A DNA stretch of 64,000 bases from NCBI GenBank assembly GCA_001766655.1, contig MJCC01000010.1, positions 266,589 to 330,588 on the forward strand, in the 5' to 3' direction. The position numbers and the translations under genes were made by a program. This stretch comes from Phytomonas francai. Taxonomy: Eukaryota; Euglenozoa; Kinetoplastea; Trypanosomatida; Trypanosomatidae. Position 1 is the first letter of the stretch. Every line of letters starts with the position of its first letter. This document shows, in pieces, positions 40,697 to 51,572 of the stretch. The notes beneath the pieces were generated by a model. That model did no database searches, was not told the origin of the DNA, and was given only the letters and a program-made list of their open reading frames with translations.

Positions 40697-42838
40697 TCAG
40701 CCTCTTCTTTCTAAATGTACATTTAGTAAAAATACAGAATGTCGAACTCCAGCGCCGACATCGATGATTTGGTCAACGACCCACACATAAGGCTCAGAAT
40801 CTGAATATGTGCTCTGATTGACGTTTTCTCGGCCCCTTGACAAGGGGTCTTTTTTATTTTTGTTGGTCGACGCTGAGGGGACCGCTAATAGAAGATCACC
40901 AACTCTTAACATGTGCCGCGGAGAAAGCACTTCTACGTTGTTATCCCCGATACCACTACCTGAATAACGGATTTTGGGGCGGCCTTCGTAATTTTGAGGG
41001 TCATATGCGCAGCCAATTTGGCCGTGTAAGTTATCACCGAATCCGAGTACGCAAGCATCACACGAGTCGGCTGCGTATGAGGCTGATATATCGTTTTGCA
41101 GGAGCATTAAGAAGTGTGTGCGCCCAACAATTTTTGCCGCTACGTGCGCCGTCCCCGAAATAGGTGCCCATGTCCTTTGAAGGCTGTCGTCCGCACCCAG
41201 CCCAAGTACACCCTGCCCTAGCACGAATACCTCTTCAAGGGTGTTGAAGCGCCCTTGAGAGGGAGAATCTCCCACAGAGTCACGCTTCCGAGCTGCGCAT
41301 AAGGAGCCTATGGGGTCCCGTAGACGATGCCGAAACACTATCTCAGACCCCGCATGAATGGTTATGCCCGCGTTACCCTCCACCAGACGCGGCACGGAGC
41401 TCTCATTTCCTTCAATCTCACCACAGAAGTAGCATCCCCAATGATAGGTCTGCAGGTCCTCGACGCCGCAAGGATGGGGATCGCACGTGGCAGGACTCCC
41501 GCCCCCTCTGGGCGTAACGCGTTTTCGCAGCGTAACACTCGAATGAAGATGCATCGCCTGAAGCTGTACGACTTCCCAGAAGTCCGAAGGCGTATCTAAA
41601 GCCCCAAAACGATTCCTCGGCCTGCCCTCGTCGGGAGTGAACATGTCATTTTGAGGGGATGGCTCTGCCGGTAAAACCACGGCGCACTTTTCCAAGAGCT
41701 CGAAGTTTACAGCTCTAAAATTGGTTGAATAAAACTCTGGTCGCCGCTGCGGCCGCTGCTGCTTTTGCTTTCGTAGCCAACCTGCAAATGGATTTTTATT
41801 AGATATTTTATTCTGTATGCTAGTGGGATCCGAGTAGGTACTTTCTTGGGCATCAGACTCCAAAGACTGACGTTGTAAAGCATCGGCATGGCGTTCCTCC
41901 TGTCGCGCGGTGGCCTCTCTCAACAAGGCGCCTTGCACATGTTTATCTCTGGAGCGCAGGGCTGCATACAGATCCGTGTCGTAGCCCAACTCACCGAAGT
42001 CACCCTTACCAGCGGCCATTAAAAGGGTTGGATAGTAGAGATAACGGTACTGAGCATTATCATTGTCGTGTCGTACCCTCGGCGTAGAGTTCACACCATT
42101 TCCTTCGTTCACCCCCCCACCGTCATCATGTCGTACAAGCACCACATCGCGCCAAGCGAGCAGCGTATGATGGGTTCCACAGCTCACATTCGTAATGACG
42201 CCGCGAACAATTGAGGAGCTCCTACCGAAGGGCAAAATCAGGCTCATGTTATTCTCCAGGACTCTTTGATCATTGCGGGCAGAGGAATCACTGCACCTAT
42301 GGGAGCAAACTTGAGTCCACACCCTCATGGCTTCCTCATCATGTCCAAGACCTAACTGACCAAATTCATTCATGCCGCATGCATACAAAGCACGATTTGT
42401 CAAGACCATCGAGTGCAGCGCGCCGCACGCAATTTGAAGAATTCGCTCGTGGGCTTCCACCTCTTCTTCGGACCCTTCGTTGTGTTTCGAGCTCCATAGC
42501 ATTGCATCAAAAAAACCCAGCCGTGTGGGGCGTCTGAAAAAGGCACCCTCCGTACCTGTCCCCCGCCCGAGGCCCAGCTGGCCACAATCGTTCATTCCCC
42601 AGCCGTAAACTCCGCTGGTGGTCAGAACGATCGTGTGGTAACCCCCACAATGGATGCTGAGCACCTCTCCACACGGTGCGGACTCCACATGGGTCGTTTT
42701 TTCCTCAACGCTAGGGAGAAAATCGCCGAGGAGTGTGATCTTTGCTACGCTGCCAACTTCACCCAACCCCAGACGACCCTCATGACCGCAACCACAGACA
42801 GCAACGGCTGCAAAACTTCTGCTGAGCTCAGCAGGCAT
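40697..42838 (-). CDS. RCC1-like repeat (seven-bladed propeller) protein
   Basis: 713 residues with RCC1-type repeats. Examples are VCGCGHEGRLGLGE at the start, IHCGGYHTIVLTTSGVYGWG followed by NDCGQLGLGRG, IACGALHSMVLTNRALYACG followed by NEFGQLGLGHD, VSCGTHHTLLAW, VLGFGDNLHGQIGC, and DVGAGVRHSVFLL near the C-terminus. About 300 residues in the middle carry insertions between blades (Gln/Arg-rich KQKQQRPQRRP stretch). RCC1 propellers act as GTPase exchange factors or as scaffolds; nothing here shows a Ran-binding specificity, and the long insertions argue against a classical RCC1. The last repeat reaches almost to the stop. Function unassigned. Confidence 0.8.
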   Translation of the reverse strand: MPAELSRSFAAVAVCGCGHEGRLGLGEVGSVAKITLLGDFLPSVEEKTTHVESAPCGEVLSIHCGGYHTIVLTTSGVYGWGMNDCGQLGLGRGTGTEGAFFRRPTRLGFFDAMLWSSKHNEGSEEEVEAHERILQIACGALHSMVLTNRALYACGMNEFGQLGLGHDEEAMRVWTQVCSHRCSDSSARNDQRVLENNMSLILPFGRSSSIVRGVITNVSCGTHHTLLAWRDVVLVRHDDGGGVNEGNGVNSTPRVRHDNDNAQYRYLYYPTLLMAAGKGDFGELGYDTDLYAALRSRDKHVQGALLREATARQEERHADALQRQSLESDAQESTYSDPTSIQNKISNKNPFAGWLRKQKQQRPQRRPEFYSTNFRAVNFELLEKCAVVLPAEPSPQNDMFTPDEGRPRNRFGALDTPSDFWEVVQLQAMHLHSSVTLRKRVTPRGGGSPATCDPHPCGVEDLQTYHWGCYFCGEIEGNESSVPRLVEGNAGITIHAGSEIVFRHRLRDPIGSLCAARKRDSVGDSPSQGRFNTLEEVFVLGQGVLGLGADDSLQRTWAPISGTAHVAAKIVGRTHFLMLLQNDISASYAADSCDACVLGFGDNLHGQIGCAYDPQNYEGRPKIRYSGSGIGDNNVEVLSPRHMLRVGDLLLAVPSASTNKNKKDPLSRGRENVNQSTYSDSEPYVWVVDQIIDVGAGVRHSVFLLNVHLERRG

Positions 42839-43666
42839 GGGGAGTACTGTATTTTGAGCTTGCGCAATCTTTAAGGTCCGTGCGCTGATATCTCTATTCC
42901 GTCCTTGTTTCTATAAACATTGACAAAATGAGGTGCCCTATTTGTACCTCCCCTTTTTTTAGTCAACCTTTTGATATATATATGTGTATTTGTAGCTATA
43001 ATCACTTCGTATCGAAAATATTTTTTTTTAATTCCAAAGTTTCAAAATAGAGCGAGATGTCTTTCAGAAAAATAACAGCTATATTTTTTATGTTATTACA
43101 GTTGCACTGGCTTTCGATTCCAGTACTGAGCTCTTTTCTTTCAGAGTCTCATTTAGAAATGAACCACACACATAAACTCAATTTACGCTTAATTAGCCGT
43201 ATTATGAACACTTTATTAAAACCTTCTCGCTTATATCCACGCCCTTGATACACACCTATTGATGCTATTGCGTCCGTAGGTTTTTCCTTTTTTATAACTG
43301 TTTGAGGCGGAGGAAGTACCCAATCTTCCTTTATAGCGAGGTGGATAGGAGCGAACAACGAATTCGCCTTTTTAATTATTCTTTTTTGATCCCATTCACA
43401 ATGATATTTGTTGGAGCAGGATAACTTTGGGAGAAGGGGAGGGAGCATCGCTTCCCTTGGTCTCAACCAGGCTACATTTCTTCTCCCAAGTGTCTGAAGT
43501 CTACCACTTTCCCATGCATTTCATCCGAGGTTCACGGTATGGTGGAGGATGTGCTTTGAATTCCTTGATTCATTCTTGTTTTGTTGTTGTTTCCTGGTTC
43601 CTGCCCTATTTTTTAACCATCGATACGCGCCTCTCCACAGGTTTCTCTTCTTCTTTTCCTCGGCGC
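42839..43666. other. 0.83-kb spacer
   Basis: AT-rich, with a T-run near 43020-43032 and an (AT) tract near 42975-42986. No gene recognised. Confidence 0.4.
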
Positions 43667-46330
43667 CTACTCTGTCCAGGCCGAGACGATGCCGTCTTCC
43701 GTGGATGTGAAGATCCAGGGCAGGGTGGGGTGCCACGCGATCGAGTACACCGGCCGGCGGTGATTCAGAATCTTAACAGGGACGAGCAGGGCGTTTTTAT
43801 TGTAGTCGTCGTAGACCATGCCGTGGAAGACGTGGACCTGGCTGTCCGACGCCCCGGAGGCGAAGAGGGGGTAGGCCTTCGTGTTGGGATGGAAGGCGAC
43901 CGCGTTGACGACCCCCTTGTGCGAGCGCATACGCTTGTACGGCTTATCGGAAAAGTCGCAGTCGTACCAGGAGACGTGGCTCGTAGTGTCGCCGACGAGG
44001 AAGTTATCGCCCTCGGGGTGGATGGACAGGCTTGTCGTGATCCCGCCCGGGGCCTTATAGCGGCGCTGGAGCTTGTGCGCGATCAGGTTATAGCACCGCA
44101 CGGAGTTCGTGGTGGAGAGGAAGAAGATCGGCTCGAGGGGGTGGAAACGGCAGTCCGTGACGACCTCCGAGAACTTGCGGAAGGGGCAGAAGACCTTGCG
44201 CTTGCTCAGCTGCAGCATAATGGTCTGGCGGTACTTGACGTGGTCTTTGGGGCAGAGCACGCACAGGTAGTCGCCCCGGGCGTGGAAGGTGAATTTCTTA
44301 ATCCGGGCGTGCATGGCGACCTTCACGACGATGCCGGCCTGCCGCTCCCTCGCCGAGGTGTTCAGGAACTCGGCGCGCTTCTCCTTCTCCTCGGTGTCGT
44401 GCAGGTCGGCCGCGAGCTCGTGCGCGAGCTCGTCGTCGTCGATGGTGCTTTGCGTGATTGCGTGGCCGCCGAGGGTCTCGGCGCCGCCGACGACGTGGGC
44501 GTCGACGTCGGCGCCGGCGGCGTGGCCGGGGGCGCGGAGGTAGCGCACGGTGTGCTCGTTCACCATCGCGTGCGCGGCGAAGGTCGGGATGATGAAGACC
44601 AGGCTGTACTCGACGGCGACGGCGAGGAGGTTGAGGGAGGGGACGGGGCAGAACTCGACCTGCTGGATCGGCGCGCCCAGGTCGTACCGCTTCATCAGCC
44701 GCCCCGTCTGCACCTCGTAGACGCGCACGAGGTGGTCGTCGCAGCCCGTCGCGAGGTACTGCCCGCTCGGGCCCACGGCCACGCTCCGCACCGTCGCCGT
44801 GTGGCCTTTATACAAAAAGGAGAGCCGCTCGGGGTAGGGCCGCAGGCTGCGCGCGTCCGGGAGCTCCGGGAGAAGGGCGCGGGGGTCGACCACCAGCCGC
44901 GTCCGCTGCGCGCGCGGGAAGAAGGCGAGGTCGAGGCAGCGCTGGTAGCGGTCCTGGATCGTCCCGGGGTAGAAGGGCACGTGCCGAAGCGCGTCGAAGG
45001 ACTGCGGAAGGAAGTGCTCCTTCCGGTCGATCGCGCGGAGACGGCGCTGGCGCTGCACCGCCCGCTCGCTCGGGAGGTACTCCGGCGGCGGGCGGTAGCT
45101 CTCGTAGGTGCCCGGCGGCGGCACCTTCGGCTTCTCGATCCGGTTGAAGTACTTGAAGTGCGTGTGCGTGTCCATCTGTACCGGCTTGCCCTCCTCCCAG
45201 AGCGGCTCGTCGGCGTCGTCTTCGTCCGATCGCGCTTTCGGGGCAAGCTGCCGCTCTCGATCTTCCTTTTGCATCCGACGCACCATCTTCGCGATCACCT
45301 TCATGTCGTGTAGCGCAGGCACAAAATTCATCTTCGACGGGCCCGTGTTGCGAGCGAGCGGGTGATTGAGTGGGTCGAACTTCACGGTATCCTCCTGCAC
45401 CTCGCTGTACATGTCGTAATTCGAATTCGTGGTGCGGTTCCGCTGCAAATTGAAGATCATCTGTAGGTCGGCATTCGTCAAGACCTTCTTTTCGTCATGC
45501 AGGGCGTCGTGAATGGTGCGCATCGCATTCGGATCGTCGGTCGCCTCAAGAAGACGCTCTAGAGCGGAGCGTTCACTCTTCATGAGCTTCTTACCCTCTA
45601 TGTCGTAACCAATGTGGGCCTCATCTTTGTACCACGCGAGGGGAATGTCGCCAACCCGATTAAGCGTCGCCTCATCCTCGCTACTATCGGTCTCGTCGAG
45701 TTGCTGTCGGATCCCCAGACGAATGACGTCGTCATCCTGGTCGCGCAGCTCTTCAGGATTCGGGAAGTCCACGTCTTCGTCGCCATCGCTCCAGATGATC
45801 TCGTCCACGAGCTCGTCGGGGGGCGGAAATTCCTCATCCGCCTCCGCGTTCGCGGCGTCCTCGTGCTCTTGGATGGGAACCGTATCCTCCGAGTGTACGT
45901 CGTCGTCGTCGGCGGCGGGGGGAGGGGAGTCGAGCGCCCGCCCTTCCGTCCTCGCGCTGTCCGTGGAGAGGCCCAACGTGCTCGCCGCGTGCGCGCTCGC
46001 GCGGCCGGACGCTGTGGTCGACCCGCCGGGCTCCCCGCTGGAGTCCTTCTCGGGCGCCTTTTCCTCTACCGGGGCGGGCGGCCTCGGCCCCGGGCCCCTC
46101 GCCGTCTGCGCGCGCGGGGACGACAGCCGCGAGGCCCCGCGGGACGGCGTCCTCAGGGCGGGAAAACTCGCGGCCGCGCCCTCGCCAGCCCCCCTGGCCG
46201 TCGTGCGCGTTCGCGTCGCGGAGAGGCTTCGGGCGGCCGGCCGGCGCGCGCTTTCCGTCGCAGAGCTCGCGCGCCGCTGCTTTAGGGCGGAGGAGACGGT
46301 AGGGGCGTCGATGCGGCGCTTGGGTGGCAT
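43667..46330 (-). CDS. BOP1: BOP1/ERB1 ribosome biogenesis WD40 protein
   Basis: About 887 residues from the ATG at 46330 (MPPKRRIDAPTVSSAL); the frame extends to 46384 only with a GTG. The first ~200 residues are basic then strongly acidic and disordered. The BOP1 N-terminal domain follows, with its hallmark segments GTYESYRPPPEYLPSE and HVPFYPGTIQDRYQRCLDL, continued by AFFPRAQRTR. A WD40 propeller starts at about residue 510 (FLYKGHTATVRSVAVGPSGQ) and runs to the C-terminal PWIFTSTEDGIVSAW. BOP1/Erb1 forms the PeBoW complex with Pescadillo and WDR12 and is needed for 27S pre-rRNA processing and 60S assembly in the nucleolus. Much of the gene is extremely GC-rich. Confidence 0.9.
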   Translation of the reverse strand: MPPKRRIDAPTVSSALKQRRASSATESARRPAARSLSATRTRTTARGAGEGAAASFPALRTPSRGASRLSSPRAQTARGPGPRPPAPVEEKAPEKDSSGEPGGSTTASGRASAHAASTLGLSTDSARTEGRALDSPPPAADDDDVHSEDTVPIQEHEDAANAEADEEFPPPDELVDEIIWSDGDEDVDFPNPEELRDQDDDVIRLGIRQQLDETDSSEDEATLNRVGDIPLAWYKDEAHIGYDIEGKKLMKSERSALERLLEATDDPNAMRTIHDALHDEKKVLTNADLQMIFNLQRNRTTNSNYDMYSEVQEDTVKFDPLNHPLARNTGPSKMNFVPALHDMKVIAKMVRRMQKEDRERQLAPKARSDEDDADEPLWEEGKPVQMDTHTHFKYFNRIEKPKVPPPGTYESYRPPPEYLPSERAVQRQRRLRAIDRKEHFLPQSFDALRHVPFYPGTIQDRYQRCLDLAFFPRAQRTRLVVDPRALLPELPDARSLRPYPERLSFLYKGHTATVRSVAVGPSGQYLATGCDDHLVRVYEVQTGRLMKRYDLGAPIQQVEFCPVPSLNLLAVAVEYSLVFIIPTFAAHAMVNEHTVRYLRAPGHAAGADVDAHVVGGAETLGGHAITQSTIDDDELAHELAADLHDTEEKEKRAEFLNTSARERQAGIVVKVAMHARIKKFTFHARGDYLCVLCPKDHVKYRQTIMLQLSKRKVFCPFRKFSEVVTDCRFHPLEPIFFLSTTNSVRCYNLIAHKLQRRYKAPGGITTSLSIHPEGDNFLVGDTTSHVSWYDCDFSDKPYKRMRSHKGVVNAVAFHPNTKAYPLFASGASDSQVHVFHGMVYDDYNKNALLVPVKILNHRRPVYSIAWHPTLPWIFTSTEDGIVSAWTE

Positions 46331-46383
46331 CCTGTCAGCTTTCTTACCCTTTACAAATGAAATAAAAAGGAATGTTTGACACA

Positions 46384-46385
46384 CT
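46384..46385 (-). other. candidate spliced-leader acceptor AG of the BOP1 gene
   Basis: On the minus strand a C-rich tract (complement of 46409-46430) is followed by an AT repeat and then the AG at this point, 54 bases before the ATG at 46330. Splicing here would exclude the GTG at 46384. Inference. Confidence 0.35.
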
Positions 46386-46408
46386 ATATATATATATAAT
46401 ATGTGTGT

Positions 46409-46430
46409 GGGGGGGTGGGGTGGGGGGGGG
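46409..46430. repeat. interrupted poly-G tract (poly-C on the coding strand)
   Basis: G7-T-G4-T-G10 type run directly after an (AT)n and TG repeat, about 80 bases before the BOP1 ATG in transcript direction. Confidence 0.85.
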
Positions 46431-47142
46431 TGAGTGAGTGTCTGGATATGTTACCTTGCTTTTAAATGAACAGGGAATTACCAGATAGATGTGAAGATGA
46501 ATACCGAACCCAAGGAGTTAAACATCTATGTATTACTATAAATTACAAATGGCAATTTCGTTTTAAGGCTATCAAGCGTCATTGTATAGAAAAGTGGTAC
46601 ACTCTGGGCTAGAAAAACGCATACATATATTTTCTAGAGTAGCCTTTATTACTGGCATAGCTTTGGGGGTACAATGCCAGCAAAGGACAAGGCCAAAAAT
46701 GCGTAAATGAAGAAATACAAGAGATAAAATCCAGCAAGTCTATTTACGTTTTTCCCTTTTATGAAATAGCTTAGTTATATCTTTACTTCCATTTTCCCTT
46801 ATTACTGTAGATCCGTTTGTTTATCTCAAACCATACGTACGCTCATTTTACCTATTGACCTGATTGGAAGTGGTAAAATAGACACAAATGAAATTATCAA
46901 TCTGGTATTACATGGGAACGCTATTTCAGGAAGCCATATTTTGAATTTATCCTGAATCCCCAACGAAGACCAAAATAGACATATAAATATGCGCATGTAT
47001 GTGTAAAAATAACAATAAAGCATTCCAAAAAAAAAAAAGAGGAGAAAATAAAATCACTATTCATTATCCTGATTCCTTTCAAATGCACGTTTTTTTTAAA
47101 ATAAATCTACTTGTATTTTATCCACTAAACGCGAATATATAT

Positions 47143-50100
47143 TCAATCGCTAAGATCGAAGCTTTCGCATTCATTGGGATATTTCGCATCACTTGCATTA
47201 AACCGTTGCTGAAGGAATTCGAGTCTGCACGACTCTTTCGTACTCGACTTTTGTTCCCGTGCGTAGGCCTCAGGCTTTTCGCAGTTGGGCTGCTCCGCCG
47301 AAGGGCATTTCTTGGCGTTGTTATGTGGGTGTGCGTGCTCATTGGGACGCTTTTCCTCAGACAAAGGACGCGAAGCCATGATCTGGGAAGTTATTACATC
47401 CGAAACCTTTTGAATGAGGGGTGCATCGTCGATTTGATTGGAGGCGCCTTCATTGGGCATAAGTTCTTGTTCAAGGCATACTGAGCTGAGGCTGCCATCG
47501 AGATCAGGCGTGGGAGTGGGTTTATCTTCATCGGTCTTTTCCGTCGCGTCCGGCTCCGGCAAGACTGGACGCGAGACCAGCGGGGAATCCATACCTACGA
47601 CAGCGGATGTCGAATTGCCGTCTGTAGGAGCAACATCATGGCACAAATCCATAGTATTACATTCGTTTATACATTTACCCTTAACGTCGGTGAGCTTTGC
47701 ATCACTAGAGAGGTCCCTTTCAATGTGCTGGGATGGCGGCTGTTCGCTCATTTGAGAGCTTTCTTTCTGTTTATTGCTGTTCTTTGGTTGATCGGTCTGC
47801 TTGCTATTTGGCATACCCTTTTGGAGTTTTGCTGGGGTATCCAGAAGCGTAGTCGTTGTACGGTTGGCAATGGCTAGGGGAGTCGACTCACCTTCGGGGA
47901 GTCTGGGGTGGCACACCCCTTCGCCCTTCTTTGAATCAGACAAAGAGCGTTGTAGTTGATGTGGGTTTAGGGTGCTCAGTGATGTCGAGGGTACAGTTTT
48001 GATTGGCTGTGATGCCAAATTAGGACGGGGTGAAGAGTTTTTCATTGTTCTGGGACTGGAAGTAAGGCTTGCCGCAGCCACACTGCGTATGGTATCATAA
48101 ACGTTCTGAATTTCAGGATCGGATGAGGGGTAGATACGTTTAAAGTTGACCAAGTTTGAGTCTTCCTTTTTCCTGTGTAATCTGACAAGTTCAAGATACA
48201 GCTCCGAATCGCTTTCTAAATGAGACACAACGGGATGAAGAGTCGATGCACTACGATCGTTATTGTCCTGTCGTTGATTGATAGTCCTTATATTCGATGA
48301 AATCATTCCAGTATTCCCGCCTCCGTTATTTTCATCATCCTCACTCTTCTGAAGTAAATTCAACGCGTAGCTCCACTGAGAGTGATGAAGGTGGTTCTTG
48401 GTCCATGGTGGCATATTGCGATAGGTAAACTCCTCGCGCTCACGGCGTCGGTCCAATTCATGATCGTTCGCTTTGCAGCCCACAATATCCAATACTTCTC
48501 GTAGGAGTCTGCTTTTGATATCGAGATCCAGCGGGGTGTCCGTGGCGAAAGATGGCGTGTGGTTAACTTCCAACAGCCAGGGTTTTAGCTTGCTGTCCAC
48601 CAAAACATCGAACCCCAGCACCTCAAAGCAATTGTAGCCTTCATTGTAGCCAGGAAAACAGGCGTCGTAGACTTGGGAAATCTTCGGTTGTGCGGACATG
48701 ATCGTCTTAACTATAAGGGAGCCCACACGGTCCCAGAAGTCGGGCACCGAGTATCCTTCACTCTCCAGCCAATTGTTCATGAACCTGAAGTTGCGCTTGT
48801 TGCCTATGTCGCCCTTGGAGACGTCAGTGTTAAATACATAATTTGTGCTGCGCTTATTTATTGCGTAATTCGTCAGGTGCTTGAACGAGTTTTTAGAGTT
48901 CTCCGCGGCTGGTGGTTCATACTCCTCCGTGCATATGCGCACCAAGCCATCATTGAACATAAAAATGGAAGGCTCTCGAATGCCCATGAGCAGCACATAC
49001 ACGCGGAGATCAAACTTTCGCCCCCCAAAGAGCAGCGGGCTGTTAATATATTCCTGCACGACACAGTTCGCTGTGTTCCCCACCTCTTTCAAGGGATCAT
49101 TGGTGATGATGATACCTCGGCCTTGAGAGCCAATGCTAGGTTTCACGATGAAATACCTCGAGATTCCACACTGCTTGAGATTATTGAAGTATTGCTGAAA
49201 GTTGCACCGGTCTGTGGAGAGGGACCAAGTATTGGGGACGAATTGGAAGTAGTTTGGTAATTTTCGCTTCATTCGGCCGAGCGTCGTGCTTAGGTGCGAC
49301 TTTTGGCACAACAAAAACATCGAAGGAAAGTGGTTCGAGCGCTGCCAGTTGCCCAGCCGCACGAGACGTGAGAGGCTCAGCACCGTATCGCTCCAGCACA
49401 GGTTAAACCGAAATTCGTTCAAATCGTTCTCGCTTTCCTGCACGCCAAAGTCCATTTCCTTTCCGACCGTTCGAACAACCGGGTACTTGCACAAGAACAC
49501 CACCATAGTCTTGCGCGGTTGCAGGCTGCGCCTGGACATCGTCAGCTGATGGGTTGTGATGGGGTGCTGTGTTTTGCAGAAGTCGGGTTTCACAAGGTTT
49601 GACATGCTCGGGACGGAGTTCAGTTTAAGGGCCACATGCAGCGCGTCAGTTGTGTCAGCCTTCTCGGTGCCCGGGCCCTGCTGGGGTGAAGCGGGCTCCT
49701 GCGTGGGTGCCGTCTCATTCTTTGCGTGCTCCGCTGCCGGAGTCGTCTCCGCGGGCTTCCGTCTCATAGCGCTCGACAGAAGGCCGCTCAAAGCCGTACG
49801 ATGCCGCACGGAGTAGTTGGGAGCCATAATCAATTGCTTGCGTCGACTCGACGAGGTCGCCGACCCTGTTTGGTTCTGCCGTGCTAACCGATACGCGAAG
49901 CTTCCCTGCGATGACCTTGTCATCTTGATGTTGAGCGGATCCATATGCTTGTGTTGGACGGCGAGCGCATTACTGTCCTCGGGCTCAGCTTTCGCGCTGC
50001 CGGTCGTCTCATTGTTCTGAGGCGTGTTGTTGTTTGCGTCTGTTGGGTTCATAGCAGCCACGCCCCCGTCGGCGATCACCACCGAATTTTTCTCATCCTT

Positions 50101-50775
50101 TTTGCCTGGTAAAGATGAAGTATGGGTAGTATGAATAGCAGTACCGATGTTCTTATTACTGGGACTATTCTCAGATCCGCAAATCATGGTCGGGGTAGTC
50201 GTATGATCCGCCATGGGGCGGGCGAAAGAATTATGCTGATCTGCCTTCGCTTCCACAGGGGCGATCTCTTTTTGGAAAAAAATTTGCTGAACACCCCTTT
50301 GTTTTTCTCCATTGACTGAATTATAGTGTGTATTCATAGTTGAACGCTTCTGGTTGAATTCTACCAAATGCAATGAAAAGGATTTCCTTGGCTTCTTTAC
50401 AAAGGCTCCATCTACAGAAGGAAAGACTTGGCTATGACGATAAAAGCGATCCGGTGCCTTGTGATGGGTCATAGATAAACCTTTCTCGATGCGTCTTTGG
50501 ATGATTTTACTTGCCGTGTCGTTTGAGCGTGTGTTGGGTTCATCGTTCTCAGTTATGCCTTGCTGGCCTAACGAGTGATTATTTAGTCTTGACCTTAGTA
50601 CAAAACTGGTTGCAGTGTTCACTTTTAGATCGTTGCTGGACTGGTTTTGCGTCGCGTCATTTACTGCAGGCGATGGTATTGAAGGGTTATGAGAGACCGC
50701 TTCAGGTCCATGCACGTGTTGTATCTGGGATGAACTCAACTCCACACGATCACGAATATCAGATACAGCCACCAT
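47143..50775 (-). CDS. tubulin tyrosine ligase-like (TTLL) polyglutamylase
   Basis: 1210 residues. The TTL domain occupies about residues 455-775. It has the ATP-grasp features FIVKPSIGSQGRGI (about 540), CVVQEYINSPLLFGGRKFDL, HLTNYAINKRS and FEVLGFDVLVDSKLKPWLLE, the last followed by VNHTPSF with the catalytic Glu and Asn. These fit TTLL glutamylases that add glutamate chains to tubulin tails of the subpellicular corset and flagellum. The domain is flanked by long Ser/Thr/Asn-rich disordered N- and C-terminal regions (about 450 residues each), longer than in most TTLLs. The ATG at 50775 is the first in the frame. Base composition is even, unlike several neighbours. Initiator versus elongator activity cannot be told. 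Confidence 0.88.
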   Translation of the reverse strand: MVAVSDIRDRVELSSSQIQHVHGPEAVSHNPSIPSPAVNDATQNQSSNDLKVNTATSFVLRSRLNNHSLGQQGITENDEPNTRSNDTASKIIQRRIEKGLSMTHHKAPDRFYRHSQVFPSVDGAFVKKPRKSFSLHLVEFNQKRSTMNTHYNSVNGEKQRGVQQIFFQKEIAPVEAKADQHNSFARPMADHTTTPTMICGSENSPSNKNIGTAIHTTHTSSLPGKKDEKNSVVIADGGVAAMNPTDANNNTPQNNETTGSAKAEPEDSNALAVQHKHMDPLNIKMTRSSQGSFAYRLARQNQTGSATSSSRRKQLIMAPNYSVRHRTALSGLLSSAMRRKPAETTPAAEHAKNETAPTQEPASPQQGPGTEKADTTDALHVALKLNSVPSMSNLVKPDFCKTQHPITTHQLTMSRRSLQPRKTMVVFLCKYPVVRTVGKEMDFGVQESENDLNEFRFNLCWSDTVLSLSRLVRLGNWQRSNHFPSMFLLCQKSHLSTTLGRMKRKLPNYFQFVPNTWSLSTDRCNFQQYFNNLKQCGISRYFIVKPSIGSQGRGIIITNDPLKEVGNTANCVVQEYINSPLLFGGRKFDLRVYVLLMGIREPSIFMFNDGLVRICTEEYEPPAAENSKNSFKHLTNYAINKRSTNYVFNTDVSKGDIGNKRNFRFMNNWLESEGYSVPDFWDRVGSLIVKTIMSAQPKISQVYDACFPGYNEGYNCFEVLGFDVLVDSKLKPWLLEVNHTPSFATDTPLDLDIKSRLLREVLDIVGCKANDHELDRRREREEFTYRNMPPWTKNHLHHSQWSYALNLLQKSEDDENNGGGNTGMISSNIRTINQRQDNNDRSASTLHPVVSHLESDSELYLELVRLHRKKEDSNLVNFKRIYPSSDPEIQNVYDTIRSVAAASLTSSPRTMKNSSPRPNLASQPIKTVPSTSLSTLNPHQLQRSLSDSKKGEGVCHPRLPEGESTPLAIANRTTTTLLDTPAKLQKGMPNSKQTDQPKNSNKQKESSQMSEQPPSQHIERDLSSDAKLTDVKGKCINECNTMDLCHDVAPTDGNSTSAVVGMDSPLVSRPVLPEPDATEKTDEDKPTPTPDLDGSLSSVCLEQELMPNEGASNQIDDAPLIQKVSDVITSQIMASRPLSEEKRPNEHAHPHNNAKKCPSAEQPNCEKPEAYAREQKSSTKESCRLEFLQQRFNASDAKYPNECESFDLSD

Positions 50776-51572
50776 CCTGTTCTCCTTTGTGTATATATTT
50801 CTTAAAGTTATTACTAGATGTATAAAATGGTAGTATTTTTTCTCTAAAGATTATATGAACTTTTTTAAAAAATTAAAGTGTACACACTTCAAGCTTTAGA
50901 TCGATAGTTACTAATAATAAAGTACAATAATAGGAAAAGAAGTTTATACAAATTTTAAAATGGAACTCTTGCAATTGAAGTTTCATTTTCCCTAAAAAAA
51001 AACTTAAACAGACTCAGAATATATATATATTTATGTATGCTCCCCATACTGCATATATATTGATATATGCAAAGCTTATTTAAGCTACATTGGTTACTGA
51101 GATACTACCGTTTTTGTTACCTAAATCCTACCACTCTGATGGGCGCTGAATTCTAACTACGACCATGAGTTGCTTTGAATAGTAAGGGTAAAATGGTGTA
51201 GTATAAATGATTCCAAAGGAAAGCATTTTCTCATGTGGGAGAAGGATTCATGAGGCACAAAAGCATTCGAGGCTAGAAAGAAGCTGAGCCGAATCGGCAT
51301 TAGTGTACATAAGAGAAGGACTTGAAAGGGACGGGAAAACTTTAGTCTGTCAAACATGCAAAAATGAGGATAAGGGTTAGGAGGAAAATAAAATAATGGA
51401 AAACACAACGCGATAACCCCTATTGACTTTTGGCAGCATTTAACCTTTGTATATATATCTTACTTTCCGTCTGAGGAACGAAACTCATGAAGGTTCACAG
51501 GCTCTGGTCATCATGCACTCCTTCCTTACCCCAAAAGAGTGTGCAATTGAAGACATAGTAAGTCCATGTACC
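50776..51572. other. 0.8-kb spacer
   Basis: AT-rich with an (AT) run near 51020-51030. No gene or RNA recognised. Confidence 0.4.

Larger units (their letters stand above)
46331..47142. other. 0.8-kb spacer with a G-rich/C-rich tract
   Basis: AT-rich apart from a G-run tract (46409-46430) on the plus strand, which is poly-C in the transcribed orientation. No gene recognised. Confidence 0.45.

Noticed and set aside
43427..45313. A 628-codon plus-strand open frame opposite BOP1
   Set aside because: It lies on the antisense strand of a well-recognised BOP1 gene, in a GC-rich core where long false frames are expected, and its sequence is a Val/Arg/Gly-rich shadow.
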